Origin: an uncultured Aquimarina sp.
GTDB lineage: Bacteria; Bacteroidota; Bacteroidia; Flavobacteriales; Flavobacteriaceae
Direction of reading: 5' to 3'
Assembly: GCA_947496705.1 (NCBI GenBank)
Contig: CANMDW010000024.1
Coordinates: forward strand, 19,107-83,106
Length of the DNA: 64,000 nt
The notes beneath the pieces were generated by a model, which made no database searches, was not told where the DNA came from, and saw only the letters and a list, made by a program, of their open reading frames with translations. Shown here piece by piece: positions 40,742 through 50,275 of the stretch. Positions within the stretch are counted from its first letter, which is position 1, and the number at the start of each line of letters is the position of its first letter. A program made the position numbers and the translations under genes.

Positions 40742-42931
40742 ATGAAATCAAAGAAACAAATACTCTTGCTTTTTACATTTATCTTATTGACCACAATACA
40801 ATTTGGATTTACCCAGGAAGAACAATGCGGCGCAGAGCCCCCCAAAAATTATGATACATTTATGCTAAAACGACTCAAGTCGATTACCAATGCTAAAGCA
40901 TTATCATCCCCGGTATCGCTTCCTGTACAGCATCACGTTTCGCGTACCTCTAGCGGAAGTTCTCCTGCTGTATCTCCTTCAGAAATTCAAAATGTGATGG
41001 ATGAACTTAATGCAACCTATGCACCTATGAATATTTCATTTTATGACTATGGCCCCACCAGATTTATTGATAACAGTAACTGGAATCCCACATTTAATAA
41101 AAGTAACGACAGCCAGCTAGTACAATATGAAGTTGCCGAAGCGATCAATATTTTTTACTTTACAGAAGTAACCTCCGGAAGTTCTACCATCTGCGGATTT
41201 GCTAAATTTCCGGGAACCGGAAACCGAGCTATATTAGATGCATCTTGTTCTCAAAACGGCTCTACTTCTTCTCACGAATTAGGGCATTACTTTTCTGTAT
41301 TGCACACACATTCTACCTCCAACGGACGAGAGCTTGTACAACGCACCAATTGTAGCTCTGCAGGAGATTTTTTCTGTGATACCCCGGCAGACCCAAGGCT
41401 TAGTGGTCTAGTAAATTCTAGTTGCAACTATACGGGTTCTGCAACAGATGCCAATGGAGATCAATATCAACCAGATACAAGAAACGTAATGTCATACACC
41501 CGAAAAAGTTGTAGGGATGGTGGTTTCACTCAACAACAACAAAATGCTATTGTTGTTTCTTTAGAATCAGACAGAGCGTATTTACTCAACACAACAAATC
41601 CTCCCGTTTGTACCAATATTAGCAACTTTCCATACAGTGAAAGTTTTGAATCCGGTTTTGGGGATTGGAACAATGCAAATGGGGATGACATACAATGGAC
41701 AAGAGACTCTAATGGAACTCCTTCTTCAGGAACAGGGCCCTCTACAGGACAAAATGGTTCTTACTATCTATATACAGAAGCCTCTACAAATGTATCGCCT
41801 CCCGGAAGCCCAAATAAAGTTGCGATACTTGATAGCCCGTGCTTTGACCTAAGCAACGAATCTGATGTATCATTAGAATTTGGATACCACATGCTGGGAA
41901 CAGATATGGGAACCCTGGAAGTTTTGGTGAGTACTAATGACGGGGCTTCTTATACCGCTGTTTGGTCTCAAAACGGAAATAAAGGAGATGCCTGGAACCA
42001 GGCGACCATAAGTCTTGCCACGTATTCTGGTTCTGTGATCAAAATACGTTTTAAAGGAACCACAGGAAGTAGCTGGAGAAGTGATTTATCTATCGACAAT
42101 ATAAAAATTACTTCAACAACAACAAACCCTCCCGGTACCTGTAATGGTATCACAAGCTTTCCTTACAGAAAAAGTTTTGAACCCGATTTTGGCTCATGGA
42201 CTCAGGAAACCAGCGATAATATAGATTGGTCTTTAGATAGTAATACTACTCCTTCATCAAATACAGGACCTTCGGCTCCTACACATGGAAGTAATTATAT
42301 ATTTACCGAAGCTTCCGGTAACGGAACCGGATACCCCAATAAAATGGCACTACTTACAAGCCCATGTATAGACCTAACCGGTGAACCCAATGCCGAACTT
42401 AGTTTTGATTACCATATGTATGGATCGAATATGGGAACCCTGGAAATAAGAGTATCGACCGACAATGGAAGTAACTGGACCACCATTTGGAGTAAAAACG
42501 GAGATCAGGGAAATAGCTGGAAATCTCAATCGGTAGGTTTATCTGCCTATAGCGGATCTGTAATAAAACTACAGCTTAAAGGCACTACAGGTTCCAGCTA
42601 CAGAAGTGATATGGCTATTGATAATATTAATATAACCTCTGGCGCTGCAGATACCAGTGATATAGATGATATCAATACGCAAACATCAGGACTAAGCATT
42701 TATCCTAACCCGATCGCATCGGGGTCGTTGTTTATTACCTATCCGAAAACTTCAAAAAACAGTGGAACGACCAGAGCATGGATAAGAGATGTTGTCGGGA
42801 AAGTGGTAGAGCAAATTGATTTGAATGCTGAAACGACCATTTATGATACAAGCAATCTGAATACAGGAGTATACTTCATTACTATAAAGGGTAAAACAGG
42901 GAACATCAGTAAAAAACTGATCAAAAACTAA
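40742..42931 (+). CDS. Secreted M43-type zinc metalloprotease with MAM-like domains, T9SS cargo
   Basis: 729 residues. Signal peptide (1-24). The zinc site is HELGHYFSVLH (His about residue 178), with a downstream FFCDTPAD segment and Met-turn RNVMSYTRKSC (about 249-258), the pattern of the M43 pappalysin/cytophagalysin family. Two MAM-like domains (about 285-455 and 460-630) are close relatives of those in the subtilase fusion. The C-terminus (SIYPNPIASGSLFITY ... SKKLIKN) is a T9SS type A sorting domain. An extracellular protease. Confidence 0.85.
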   Translation: MKSKKQILLLFTFILLTTIQFGFTQEEQCGAEPPKNYDTFMLKRLKSITNAKALSSPVSLPVQHHVSRTSSGSSPAVSPSEIQNVMDELNATYAPMNISFYDYGPTRFIDNSNWNPTFNKSNDSQLVQYEVAEAINIFYFTEVTSGSSTICGFAKFPGTGNRAILDASCSQNGSTSSHELGHYFSVLHTHSTSNGRELVQRTNCSSAGDFFCDTPADPRLSGLVNSSCNYTGSATDANGDQYQPDTRNVMSYTRKSCRDGGFTQQQQNAIVVSLESDRAYLLNTTNPPVCTNISNFPYSESFESGFGDWNNANGDDIQWTRDSNGTPSSGTGPSTGQNGSYYLYTEASTNVSPPGSPNKVAILDSPCFDLSNESDVSLEFGYHMLGTDMGTLEVLVSTNDGASYTAVWSQNGNKGDAWNQATISLATYSGSVIKIRFKGTTGSSWRSDLSIDNIKITSTTTNPPGTCNGITSFPYRKSFEPDFGSWTQETSDNIDWSLDSNTTPSSNTGPSAPTHGSNYIFTEASGNGTGYPNKMALLTSPCIDLTGEPNAELSFDYHMYGSNMGTLEIRVSTDNGSNWTTIWSKNGDQGNSWKSQSVGLSAYSGSVIKLQLKGTTGSSYRSDMAIDNINITSGAADTSDIDDINTQTSGLSIYPNPIASGSLFITYPKTSKNSGTTRAWIRDVVGKVVEQIDLNAETTIYDTSNLNTGVYFITIKGKTGNISKKLIKN

Positions 42932-42955
42932 AAACGTAACTTTTTTAGTATAACA

Positions 42956-42989
42956 AACTGTCCGAGATCCAGGTTTCGGGCAGTTTTTT
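42956..42989 (+). terminator. Rho-independent terminator after the M43 protease gene
   Basis: AACTGTCCGA pairs with TCGGGCAGTT (one T-G pair), followed by T-run. Confidence 0.85.
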
Positions 42990-43124
42990 ATTTATAAATA
43001 AAGACTATTAAACCATCTAACAAACTCATACACATTTACTTATATTTTTTAACTAGAGGCACACATAGTAATCTGAGATTTGTTTTGTAAGTTTAAGGCT
43101 CTATAACACACAATCAAATCCATA

Positions 43125-44429
43125 ATGAAAAACTTTTCACTTTTTGCGGTTATTATACTTGTCCTGTTTTCGTGCAAACAAGAAACCTCTGATAAAGAAT
43201 CTTTAACCGAAGATCAACTTATCGCCAAAGCCAAAGAAATTCACAACAAGGTGATTACTCTCGATACACATTGTGACATCAACGTAAAAAACTTTACCGA
43301 TTCAATCAATTATACTCAGGATCTTGACGCCCAGGTGACTTTGCCAAAGATGAAAAAAGGAGGGCTTGATGTGGCGTGGTTTATTGTTTTTACCGCCCAG
43401 GATTCATTAACCCCAACAGGATACGAAAAAGGATACGAAAATGCCATATCCAAATTTGAGGCGATACACAAACTGGCTGAAGAAATTGCACCAGATCAGA
43501 TGGAGCTGGCATTAACTTCAGACGATGTGCGAGATATTCATAAAAAAGGGAAGAAAGTGGCTATGATCGGAATCGAAAACGGGTATCCTATCGGTACCGA
43601 TATCGGTAACGTAAAGAAATTCTATGATATGGGTGGGCGTTATATGTCGTTGGCACACCAGGGGCATAGCCAGCTTTGTGATTCGAATACAGGAGAAGAA
43701 GAAGGTGTTTGGTTGCATAATGGATTGAGTGATTTGGGTAAAGAAGTAATCGCAGAGATGAACAAGTGGGGGATGATGATCGATGTGTCTCATCCTTCAA
43801 AAGAGTCTATGAAACAGATGCTGGAGCTCACCAAAGCCCCGGTGATCGCTTCGCATTCTTCGGCAAGAGCTTTATGTGGTCATAGTCGCAACCTGGATGA
43901 CGAGCAGTTACTGTGGTTAAAAGAAAATGGCGGTGTGGTACAAACCGTTGCCTTTGGAGCATACCTGCATACCGAAAAGACCGAAAAAAGACAAGCAAAA
44001 ACTACCGAGATTGCCAAACAGATTGCAGACTCGATGGGTGTAACCTGGATAGAACGTAAAGATTTTATGAAGCTACCTCCCGAAGAGAGAGAAAAGTATT
44101 ATGAATTCTATATGAAGATGCTTCCTATTCAGAAGAAAAAAATAGCCAAAATGGAAGATATGCCTCCCGGGGCCAGTGTAACCGATTTTGTGGATCATAT
44201 CGACTATATGGTAGAAAAAATAGGCATCGATCACGTAGGCATCAGCTCAGATTTTGATGGTGGCGGAGGTATAGTAGGTTGGGAAGATGCCTCTGAAACT
44301 CTTAACGTTACCCTCGAGTTAGTAAAACGTGGCTATACCGAAGAAGACATTGCCAAATTGTGGAGTGGTAATCTGCTGCGTGTGCTGGATGAAGTGCAAA
44401 AAATTGCACAAGAACTTCAAAAAACATAA
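43125..44429 (+). CDS. Membrane dipeptidase (peptidase M19), lipoprotein
   Basis: 434 residues. Lipoprotein signal MKNFSLFAVIILVLFSCKQE with lipid-bearing Cys at 17. The M19 zinc ligands are visible in TLDTHCDINVKN (about residues 46-57), Glu in GIENGYPIG (about 150), His in DVSHPSK (about 222) and HSSARALCGHSRN (about 243-255), and Asp in SSDFDGGGG (about 380-388). It hydrolyses dipeptides at the cell surface or in the periplasm. It ends 36 bases before the 21-bp repeat tract. Confidence 0.93.
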   Translation: MKNFSLFAVIILVLFSCKQETSDKESLTEDQLIAKAKEIHNKVITLDTHCDINVKNFTDSINYTQDLDAQVTLPKMKKGGLDVAWFIVFTAQDSLTPTGYEKGYENAISKFEAIHKLAEEIAPDQMELALTSDDVRDIHKKGKKVAMIGIENGYPIGTDIGNVKKFYDMGGRYMSLAHQGHSQLCDSNTGEEEGVWLHNGLSDLGKEVIAEMNKWGMMIDVSHPSKESMKQMLELTKAPVIASHSSARALCGHSRNLDDEQLLWLKENGGVVQTVAFGAYLHTEKTEKRQAKTTEIAKQIADSMGVTWIERKDFMKLPPEEREKYYEFYMKMLPIQKKKIAKMEDMPPGASVTDFVDHIDYMVEKIGIDHVGISSDFDGGGGIVGWEDASETLNVTLELVKRGYTEEDIAKLWSGNLLRVLDEVQKIAQELQKT

Positions 44430-44465
44430 ATTTAGCGAAACATAAAACCTCAATGTTTATAAGGG

Positions 44466-44759
44466 TTGAAGTGATATAGGGATCACTTCGAAGTGATCTT
44501 TGATGGCTTCGAAGTGATGCTTGATCGCTTATAAGTGATCCTCGATGAGTTCGAAGTGATACGTGATGGCTACGAAGTGATGCTTGATCGCTTATAAGTG
44601 ATCCTCGATGAGTTCGAAATGATTGGCAATGAGTTCGAAGTGATCTCAGATGACTTTCATATGAGGCTTTATCACTTCAAAGTGATGTTTGATGGCTTAT
44701 ATGTGATCAATTAGTAACACAAAGTGTGTCGGGATCACTTAGAGACATCATTTTGATCC
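44466..44759. repeat. Fourteen head-to-tail units of a 21-bp imperfect repeat
   Basis: Unit boundaries fall every 21 bases from 44466 to 44759. The common core is TTCGAAGTGAT followed by a variable three bases and TGAT plus three (for example TTCGAAGTGATGCTTGATCGC split over 44508-44528). Units at 44508-44570 and 44571-44633 are a near-copy of each other, a 63-bp higher-order step. The last units are more degenerate. It lies between the convergent dipeptidase and folK genes. Both strands contain stop codons in unit-length frames, so it is not a present-day coding repeat. Confidence 0.9.
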
Positions 44760-44801
44760 TTAGAAGTACCTATTATAGCCAGAGAATAAAGAATCATGAC
44801 A

Positions 44802-45929
44802 CTATTTTACAAGCGCTTCCAAAATGGATATATAGTCAGGCCGGTTCTCAATAAAATCCTTTTCTGACACATCCACGACTTTACAATTAAACTGCGGTTG
44901 TGATTTGATAAATTGCAGATATCCTTTATTGATCTTATCGAGGTACTCGGCCGGGATTTTTTGTTCATAATCCCTGCCTCTTTTTTTGATGTTTTCCAAA
45001 AGCCGCTCGGTATCCTGATATAAATACACATACAGCCCGGGCTTTGCCAGGTTTCTATACATTAAATCAAATACTTTTTTATACAAGGTATATTCTTCTT
45101 CCTGTAAAGTAACTTTGGCAAAAACCAATGATTTAAACACATCGTAGTCGCTCACCACAAAATCGGCAAACAGATCAAACTGTGCAATATCATCTTGCAG
45201 GCGTTGGTACCGGTCTGCCAGAAAAGACATCTCTAACGGAAACGCATAGCGCTCCATATCTTCATAAAACTTTGGCAGGAAAGGATTGTCGGCAAAACGT
45301 TCCAGAATGAGCTTTGCATTAAACTCCTGGGCGATGAGTTGCGCCAAACTGGTTTTACCCGCACCAATATTGCCTTCGATGGTTAAATATTGAAATCGGG
45401 ATAATGCATAGGCATTCTTGGGATTCTCGATTTTCTTATCCAACCGGATCACTTCAGCATTGTCTGAAGTATGTTTCAGCAATTGTTCTACCGTTTGCTT
45501 CAACTTTGGGTGCTTCGTTTCAGGGGCAATATCGGCCAACGGTTCCAGTACAAACTTTCGATCCTGTATAGATGGGTGCGGAACGACCAACTCTTTGGTT
45601 GCTATATTTCCTTCCGAAGAAAAAATAATATCCAAATCAATAGTTCTCGCTTCATATCCTTTGGTATCGGTTCTATTTCTGCCCAAAGAAGTTTCGATCG
45701 CCAAAAGCTTTGCCAAAACTTCGGTAGTCGTATAAAAAGTGCGAATTGCAATGCATATATTATAAAAATCCTCACTGCTGAAACCCCATGCCGGTGTTTG
45801 ATACACTCTGGAAATTAACGCTACATCACCAACAGTTTTATATATCTCATCGACCGCTTTCTGCAAAAAATCTAAACGATCTCCTATATTGCTTCCTAAT
45901 GAAATATGTATAATATGAGGTGTTTTCAA
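44802..45929 (-). CDS. folK: HPPK-deoxynucleoside kinase fusion protein
   Basis: 375 residues. N-terminal half is 6-hydroxymethyl-7,8-dihydropterin pyrophosphokinase (ISLGSNIGDRLDFLQKAV near 8-25, GYEARTIDLDIIFS near 94-108, VPHPSIQDRKFVLEPL near 120-135), a folate pathway enzyme. C-terminal half is a dNK-type kinase with Walker A IEGNIGAGKTSLAQL (about 185-199), ERFADNPFLPKFYED and lid KKRGRDYEQK. Such fusions are common in Bacteroidota. Only the folK symbol is used for the first domain. Confidence 0.9.
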   Translation of the reverse strand: MKTPHIIHISLGSNIGDRLDFLQKAVDEIYKTVGDVALISRVYQTPAWGFSSEDFYNICIAIRTFYTTTEVLAKLLAIETSLGRNRTDTKGYEARTIDLDIIFSSEGNIATKELVVPHPSIQDRKFVLEPLADIAPETKHPKLKQTVEQLLKHTSDNAEVIRLDKKIENPKNAYALSRFQYLTIEGNIGAGKTSLAQLIAQEFNAKLILERFADNPFLPKFYEDMERYAFPLEMSFLADRYQRLQDDIAQFDLFADFVVSDYDVFKSLVFAKVTLQEEEYTLYKKVFDLMYRNLAKPGLYVYLYQDTERLLENIKKRGRDYEQKIPAEYLDKINKGYLQFIKSQPQFNCKVVDVSEKDFIENRPDYISILEALVK

Positions 45930-46324
45930 TGCAGGTTATAGATTAAGAAGTAACTTTCTTTTAAGCCATCCTATCCACAAAAGTAACCAAACAATAAGCA
46001 AACATAAAAATAAAACCCTCCATTTATATTTTGGTACAGGTTTTATTCTAAGAACTGGTTTAAACTTTTTTGCCTAAGCCTACCGCAAAAGATGCATTGG
46101 ATGATGCGTAGGTTTTGGCTTGACTTAACACTAGGTAGAATTCTAGCAAACCCGCCTGTGCCGGGCGGGAAATAGTAATTTTTTGATCAATTGAAGTATT
46201 TTTTGCACTTCATAACAGCGCTACGAAGTAAGAAAAAGACGAAAATTGAGTGAAACCTGCCCGCCTGTCTACCGACAGCCTTCCTGGCAGTTAGACAGGG
46301 TAGATACGCAGGCGGGAAGAACAT
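45930..46324. repeat. Spacer with two GC-rich palindromic (class B) elements and gene debris
   Basis: CCCGCCTGTGCCGGGCGGG at 46151-46169 is an interrupted palindrome. A larger element at about 46257-46317 begins CCTGCCCGCCTGTCTACC and ends GGTAGATACGCAGGCGGG, with outer and inner inverted parts. They belong to the same type as the insert in tRNA-Ser(UGA). The coding-like stretch just before the second (RYEVRKRRKLSE) suggests that it inserted into a gene that later decayed. Confidence 0.65.
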
Positions 46325-46506
46325 TTTTATAGCGAATTGAAAAAAGGTGTGGATATTGCATTGCATGCTACTACGAAAATGGAAAGTTTTTCGGTACGAA
46401 AAATTACATTACCCGAATTCTCACTACCATCGGGGGATTTTAAAGAAATTGATGATATCGATACGTTTTTTAACAAACTTCCCACAGGAGGGGATTTTGA
46501 TGATTA
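46325..46506 (+). pseudogene. C-terminal remnant of an unknown protein
   Basis: An open stretch without start codon reads FYSELKKGVDIALHATTK and ends PTGGDFDD with a stop at 46504-46506. It directly follows a palindromic element that seems to have split it from an upstream piece. No family recognised. Confidence 0.4.
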
Positions 46507-46602
46507 ATTGGGGCTATAAAGAACTTATTTGAGTTTAAATACAAAAAAAATATAATACAATAGCTTTTTTTTAAGTGTAATCCTTCTTAGAATATCCCTT
46601 CT

Positions 46603-46612
46603 CGTTATATTT
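46603..46612 (+). promoter_or_regulatory. Putative -7 box for the transporter gene
   Basis: TATATTTGTG, a close match to the flavobacterial TAnnTTTG box, 29 bases before the ATG of the next gene. Confidence 0.5.
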
Positions 46613-46640
46613 GTGTGAAGTATTATTAACTTAGGCTATT

Positions 46641-47348
46641 TTGAATTCATCTACCCTGACCTTAAAAGACAAACAAGTTGCCTATAGAATTTACCTCATC
46701 CTGGGTGCCTTGTTTATCTCCTCATTGGTTGCTTCCAATTTGATTTTTCAAAAATTCTTTTATTGGGATTTTTTAGGAATATATACTTTCGAGATTTCGG
46801 TGGGTATCCTTCCTTACCCTATTACTTTTTTGATCACAGACATTATAAGTGAAGTATTCGGAAAACGAAAAGCCAATCAGATCGTAACGGCAGGTATTTT
46901 TGCATCATTCTTTTCATTAATCATTGTATATGCTTCTGCTCAGGTTCCTGCAACTTCCTGGTCACCTATAAATGATGACATATTCAACCAGGTTTTTGGT
47001 GCTACGGTAATTGCGGTTTTTGCATCGATGATGGCGTATCTTTTTGCTCAATATATCGATATCCAGATTTTTCATTTCTGGAAACGCACCACCAAGGGAA
47101 AACATCTTTGGCTGCGCAATAATTTTTCTACTTTTTCTTCTCAATTTATAGATACATTAACCGTGCTGCTGTTATTATGCTCTGCCGGCATTATCAACTG
47201 GGACCGCTTTGGGATATTACTGCTTAACGGTTTCTTGTTTAAGGTATTGGTGGCAGCTCTTGACACTCCTATTCTATATGTTGCCGTATATTTTTTAAGA
47301 AGACGGTTTAAACTGAAACAAGGGGGAGAGCTTGATCTCGATGTTTAG
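46641..47348 (+). CDS. Queuosine-precursor transporter family (VUT/YhhQ-like) membrane protein
   Basis: 235 residues with about six transmembrane helices. Recognisable family segments: SVGILPYPITFLITDIISEVFGK (about residues 52-75) and the closing part with FNGFLFKVLVAALDTPILY. Members import the queuosine precursor preQ0 or preQ1 for tRNA modification. The - strand shadow frames carry no coding signal. Start MNSSTLTLKDKQ fits the family. Confidence 0.85.
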   Translation: MNSSTLTLKDKQVAYRIYLILGALFISSLVASNLIFQKFFYWDFLGIYTFEISVGILPYPITFLITDIISEVFGKRKANQIVTAGIFASFFSLIIVYASAQVPATSWSPINDDIFNQVFGATVIAVFASMMAYLFAQYIDIQIFHFWKRTTKGKHLWLRNNFSTFSSQFIDTLTVLLLLCSAGIINWDRFGILLLNGFLFKVLVAALDTPILYVAVYFLRRRFKLKQGGELDLDV

Positions 47349-47382
47349 ATCTAACAAATAGTAAACTTAAAAAACAACATAG

Positions 47383-47390
47383 TATCTTTG
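47383..47390 (+). promoter_or_regulatory. Putative -7 box for the AsmA-like gene
   Basis: TATCTTTG, 33 bases before the ATG of the AsmA-family gene and 35 bases after the transporter stop. Confidence 0.5.
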
Positions 47391-47422
47391 TAAATCGTTA
47401 TTTTACACAAAAGCCTTATATA

Positions 47423-50059
47423 ATGAAAAAAGTCCTCAAAATTCTTGGTGTTTTTTTACTACTGTTTATTATTGGTATTATTTCTATCCCCTTTTTATTC
47501 AAAGGCACTATAAAGGACAAAGTGCGCTACTTGGTGAATGAACAGGTGAATGCAAAAGTAGATTTTGCCGATCTGGACATCAGCCTGATCCGGAGTTTTC
47601 CTAAGACATCGGTAGTTATCGACGAACTTTCTATTATCAATTATGCTCCGTTTGAAGGTGATACCCTTGCATATGCCAAAAAAATTGCCCTGGATATGTC
47701 TGTAAATGAATTATTCAAAGATGCTTCGGAAGCGATTAATGTGCAAAAAATAATTATCGACGAAGCCAATATTGTGATCAAAACCGATTCTTTAGGAAAT
47801 TCGAATGTAGATATTACCAAAAAACAGGAAGACACTCCAGAGGTATCCCCCGAGGAAGAGAGTGGTGAGTTCACTTTTGCTTTGGAGCATTATGAAATTA
47901 ACCACAGTAAGATTCTATACAAAGACGATGTAAGTAAGACATTTCTGGAGATGGCCAACCTTAACCATAGTGGCGACGGATCGGTATCGGGATCTACAAT
48001 AATCCTGGATACCCAAACCAGTTCTGAAGCTTCTTTTGGTCTTGGCGACACCAAATACCTGAACAAAAATAAAATACGGTTAGACGCACAAATAGAACTG
48101 GATCTTGAGAATCAACGCTATTCATTCAAAGAAAACAAAGCTTTGATCAATCGATTACCCCTTGAATTTACAGGATTTGTACAGTTATTTGATAAGTATA
48201 CCGATGTAGACCTTAGTTTTAAAACCCCGACTTCAGATTTTAAGAACTTTTTGGCGGTTATTCCTGAAACCTATGCCAAAAACCTCGACGGAGTACAAAC
48301 CTCAGGTGATTTTTTGATTGATGGTATGATCAAAGGAAAATCTGATGATACCCATATCCCCAGGATGGATATTAAAATTGCTTCGCACAATGCTTCTTTT
48401 AAATATCCCGATGTACCCAAAGGAGTCAAAAACATAAACATCGACACACAAATTAAGAATGAAACCGGTCTGGTGGATGACACCTACATAAAAATTGGCA
48501 ATCTTACTTTTAAAATAGATCAGGATTCATTTGCTGCAAAAGGTAGTTTAAAAAACCTTACCAAAAATATGATTGTCGATATGGTGCTAAAAGGCAGATT
48601 GAATCTTGCAAACCTGGATCAGGCATACCCCCTGGAGCTTGAAGAAAAACTCAATGGAATTGTAAAAGCAGACATCAAAACCCATTTTGATATGCAGTCT
48701 TTAGAAAAAGAACAGTATCAAAATATAAAAAGCTCGGGAACTGCAAGCATTACCGAATTTACCTATGCCTCTGCTGAAATGCCTAATGAAATAAAAATAG
48801 AAACCGCCAATGTAAGTTTCAATCCCGAGACGATATCGCTGGATAAAATGCAAGCTACAACCGGCAGGTCTGATCTAACAGCTACCGGAACTATACAAAA
48901 TTTTATGGGTTTTTTGTTTGCCAAACAAGATCTGAAAGGAAACTTTGATGTAAACTCTAATGTATTTGCGGTAGATGATTTTATGGTAAACGAACAGGAA
49001 TCTGGTGGAGAAGCTAGTAATAATAGTGCTGCCGAGGATGAAACTATGAGGATCCCTTCTTTTTTGGATGCTACGCTGAACTTTGATACCAAAAAAGTTT
49101 TTTATGATAATTTGGTGCTACAAAACACAAAGGGAACGGTAAAAATAAAAGACGAAACCGCTTATTTAGAAAATATAACCTCCAATATTTTTGACGGAGG
49201 CATGGCACTTAACGGCAATGTATCGACCAAAGCCAAAGTTCCTACCTTTGATATGGCTTTGGATCTAAGTAAAATAGATATCGTTCAATCCTTTAACAAT
49301 TTAGAATTAATAAAAGGCCTGGCTCCTATCGCAAGAGCACTTACAGGCAATCTTTCTACAAAGATTAATTTAAACGGTAACCTTAATGAGAACCTTATTC
49401 CTGTGTTAACTTCGTTAAAAGGTAAAGCCCTTGCCGAAATCCTTAATGCCCAGGTCTCTACTACCAAGACGCCATTTTTGGCCAAATTAGACAACCAAAT
49501 CAATTTTGTGGAAATAGATCAATTGAATCTAAAAGATATTAAAACCAATCTGAGTTTTGATGACGGAAAAATCAATGTAAAACCTTTTGAATTTGATGTA
49601 GAAGGAATCAAGATAACTGCAGGAGGAGATCATAGCTTTGATCAAAATATGAACTACAATATCAAACTCGATGTTCCTGCCAAATATATGGGTAATGAAG
49701 TCGGTAATTTGATCTCACAACTCAATGAACAAGAAGCCAATACTATGACTGTTGAATTGCCTATTGGTATCTCTGGTAACTTTACAAATCCAAAAATTGA
49801 TTTAAATACTGGTCAGGCAGTAAAACAACTTACACAACAAATTATTAACAAACAAAAGAACAAAGCCAAAGATGAGCTGGTTGGCAAAGGTAAAAAAGCG
49901 CTAACAGATTTGTTAGGGGGATCCAAAAAGCAAACCGACGAAGAAAAAACCGACTCAAAAGCAAATACCGAGGAGACCATAAAAAATACTGCAAAGAATA
50001 TTTTAGGCGGTTTTTTGGGGAAGAAAAAGAAAAAAGACTCTACAAAAACAAAGAACTAA
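47423..50059 (+). CDS. AsmA-family protein, 878 aa
   Basis: One N-terminal transmembrane helix (about residues 5-26), then a long periplasmic region of repeated beta-strand pattern typical of AsmA/TamB-like lipid-transport bridges (VRYLVNEQVNAKVDFADLD near the start; a second AsmA-like unit around 640-780). The C-terminus is a Lys-rich coiled tail (KNKAKDELVGKGKKAL, KKKKKDSTKTKN). It probably spans the periplasm and moves lipids to the outer membrane or controls assembly of outer-membrane proteins. Confidence 0.85.
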   Translation: MKKVLKILGVFLLLFIIGIISIPFLFKGTIKDKVRYLVNEQVNAKVDFADLDISLIRSFPKTSVVIDELSIINYAPFEGDTLAYAKKIALDMSVNELFKDASEAINVQKIIIDEANIVIKTDSLGNSNVDITKKQEDTPEVSPEEESGEFTFALEHYEINHSKILYKDDVSKTFLEMANLNHSGDGSVSGSTIILDTQTSSEASFGLGDTKYLNKNKIRLDAQIELDLENQRYSFKENKALINRLPLEFTGFVQLFDKYTDVDLSFKTPTSDFKNFLAVIPETYAKNLDGVQTSGDFLIDGMIKGKSDDTHIPRMDIKIASHNASFKYPDVPKGVKNINIDTQIKNETGLVDDTYIKIGNLTFKIDQDSFAAKGSLKNLTKNMIVDMVLKGRLNLANLDQAYPLELEEKLNGIVKADIKTHFDMQSLEKEQYQNIKSSGTASITEFTYASAEMPNEIKIETANVSFNPETISLDKMQATTGRSDLTATGTIQNFMGFLFAKQDLKGNFDVNSNVFAVDDFMVNEQESGGEASNNSAAEDETMRIPSFLDATLNFDTKKVFYDNLVLQNTKGTVKIKDETAYLENITSNIFDGGMALNGNVSTKAKVPTFDMALDLSKIDIVQSFNNLELIKGLAPIARALTGNLSTKINLNGNLNENLIPVLTSLKGKALAEILNAQVSTTKTPFLAKLDNQINFVEIDQLNLKDIKTNLSFDDGKINVKPFEFDVEGIKITAGGDHSFDQNMNYNIKLDVPAKYMGNEVGNLISQLNEQEANTMTVELPIGISGNFTNPKIDLNTGQAVKQLTQQIINKQKNKAKDELVGKGKKALTDLLGGSKKQTDEEKTDSKANTEETIKNTAKNILGGFLGKKKKKDSTKTKN

Positions 50060-50275
50060 CCGGGATTTAGAAAGGTTTTAGCAGAAGAAAAAAGCATTTG
50101 ATAATATTTAGAAATAAAGACAAACCATCGCTATTTTTATTCACTTTTGTTGATAAAAAAACAAACTAATGCAGCAATAAATTTATTAAAACCAGGTTAA
50201 CAATTTAGTAAAGCTATAACTATAATAAAAGTAACTTATAGTCATAAATTTATTCCAAAATAAATCCCCCTGGTT

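Noticed and set aside
44466..44759. CRISPR array
   Set aside because: The 21-bp units abut each other and vary throughout; there are no unique spacers and no cas genes.
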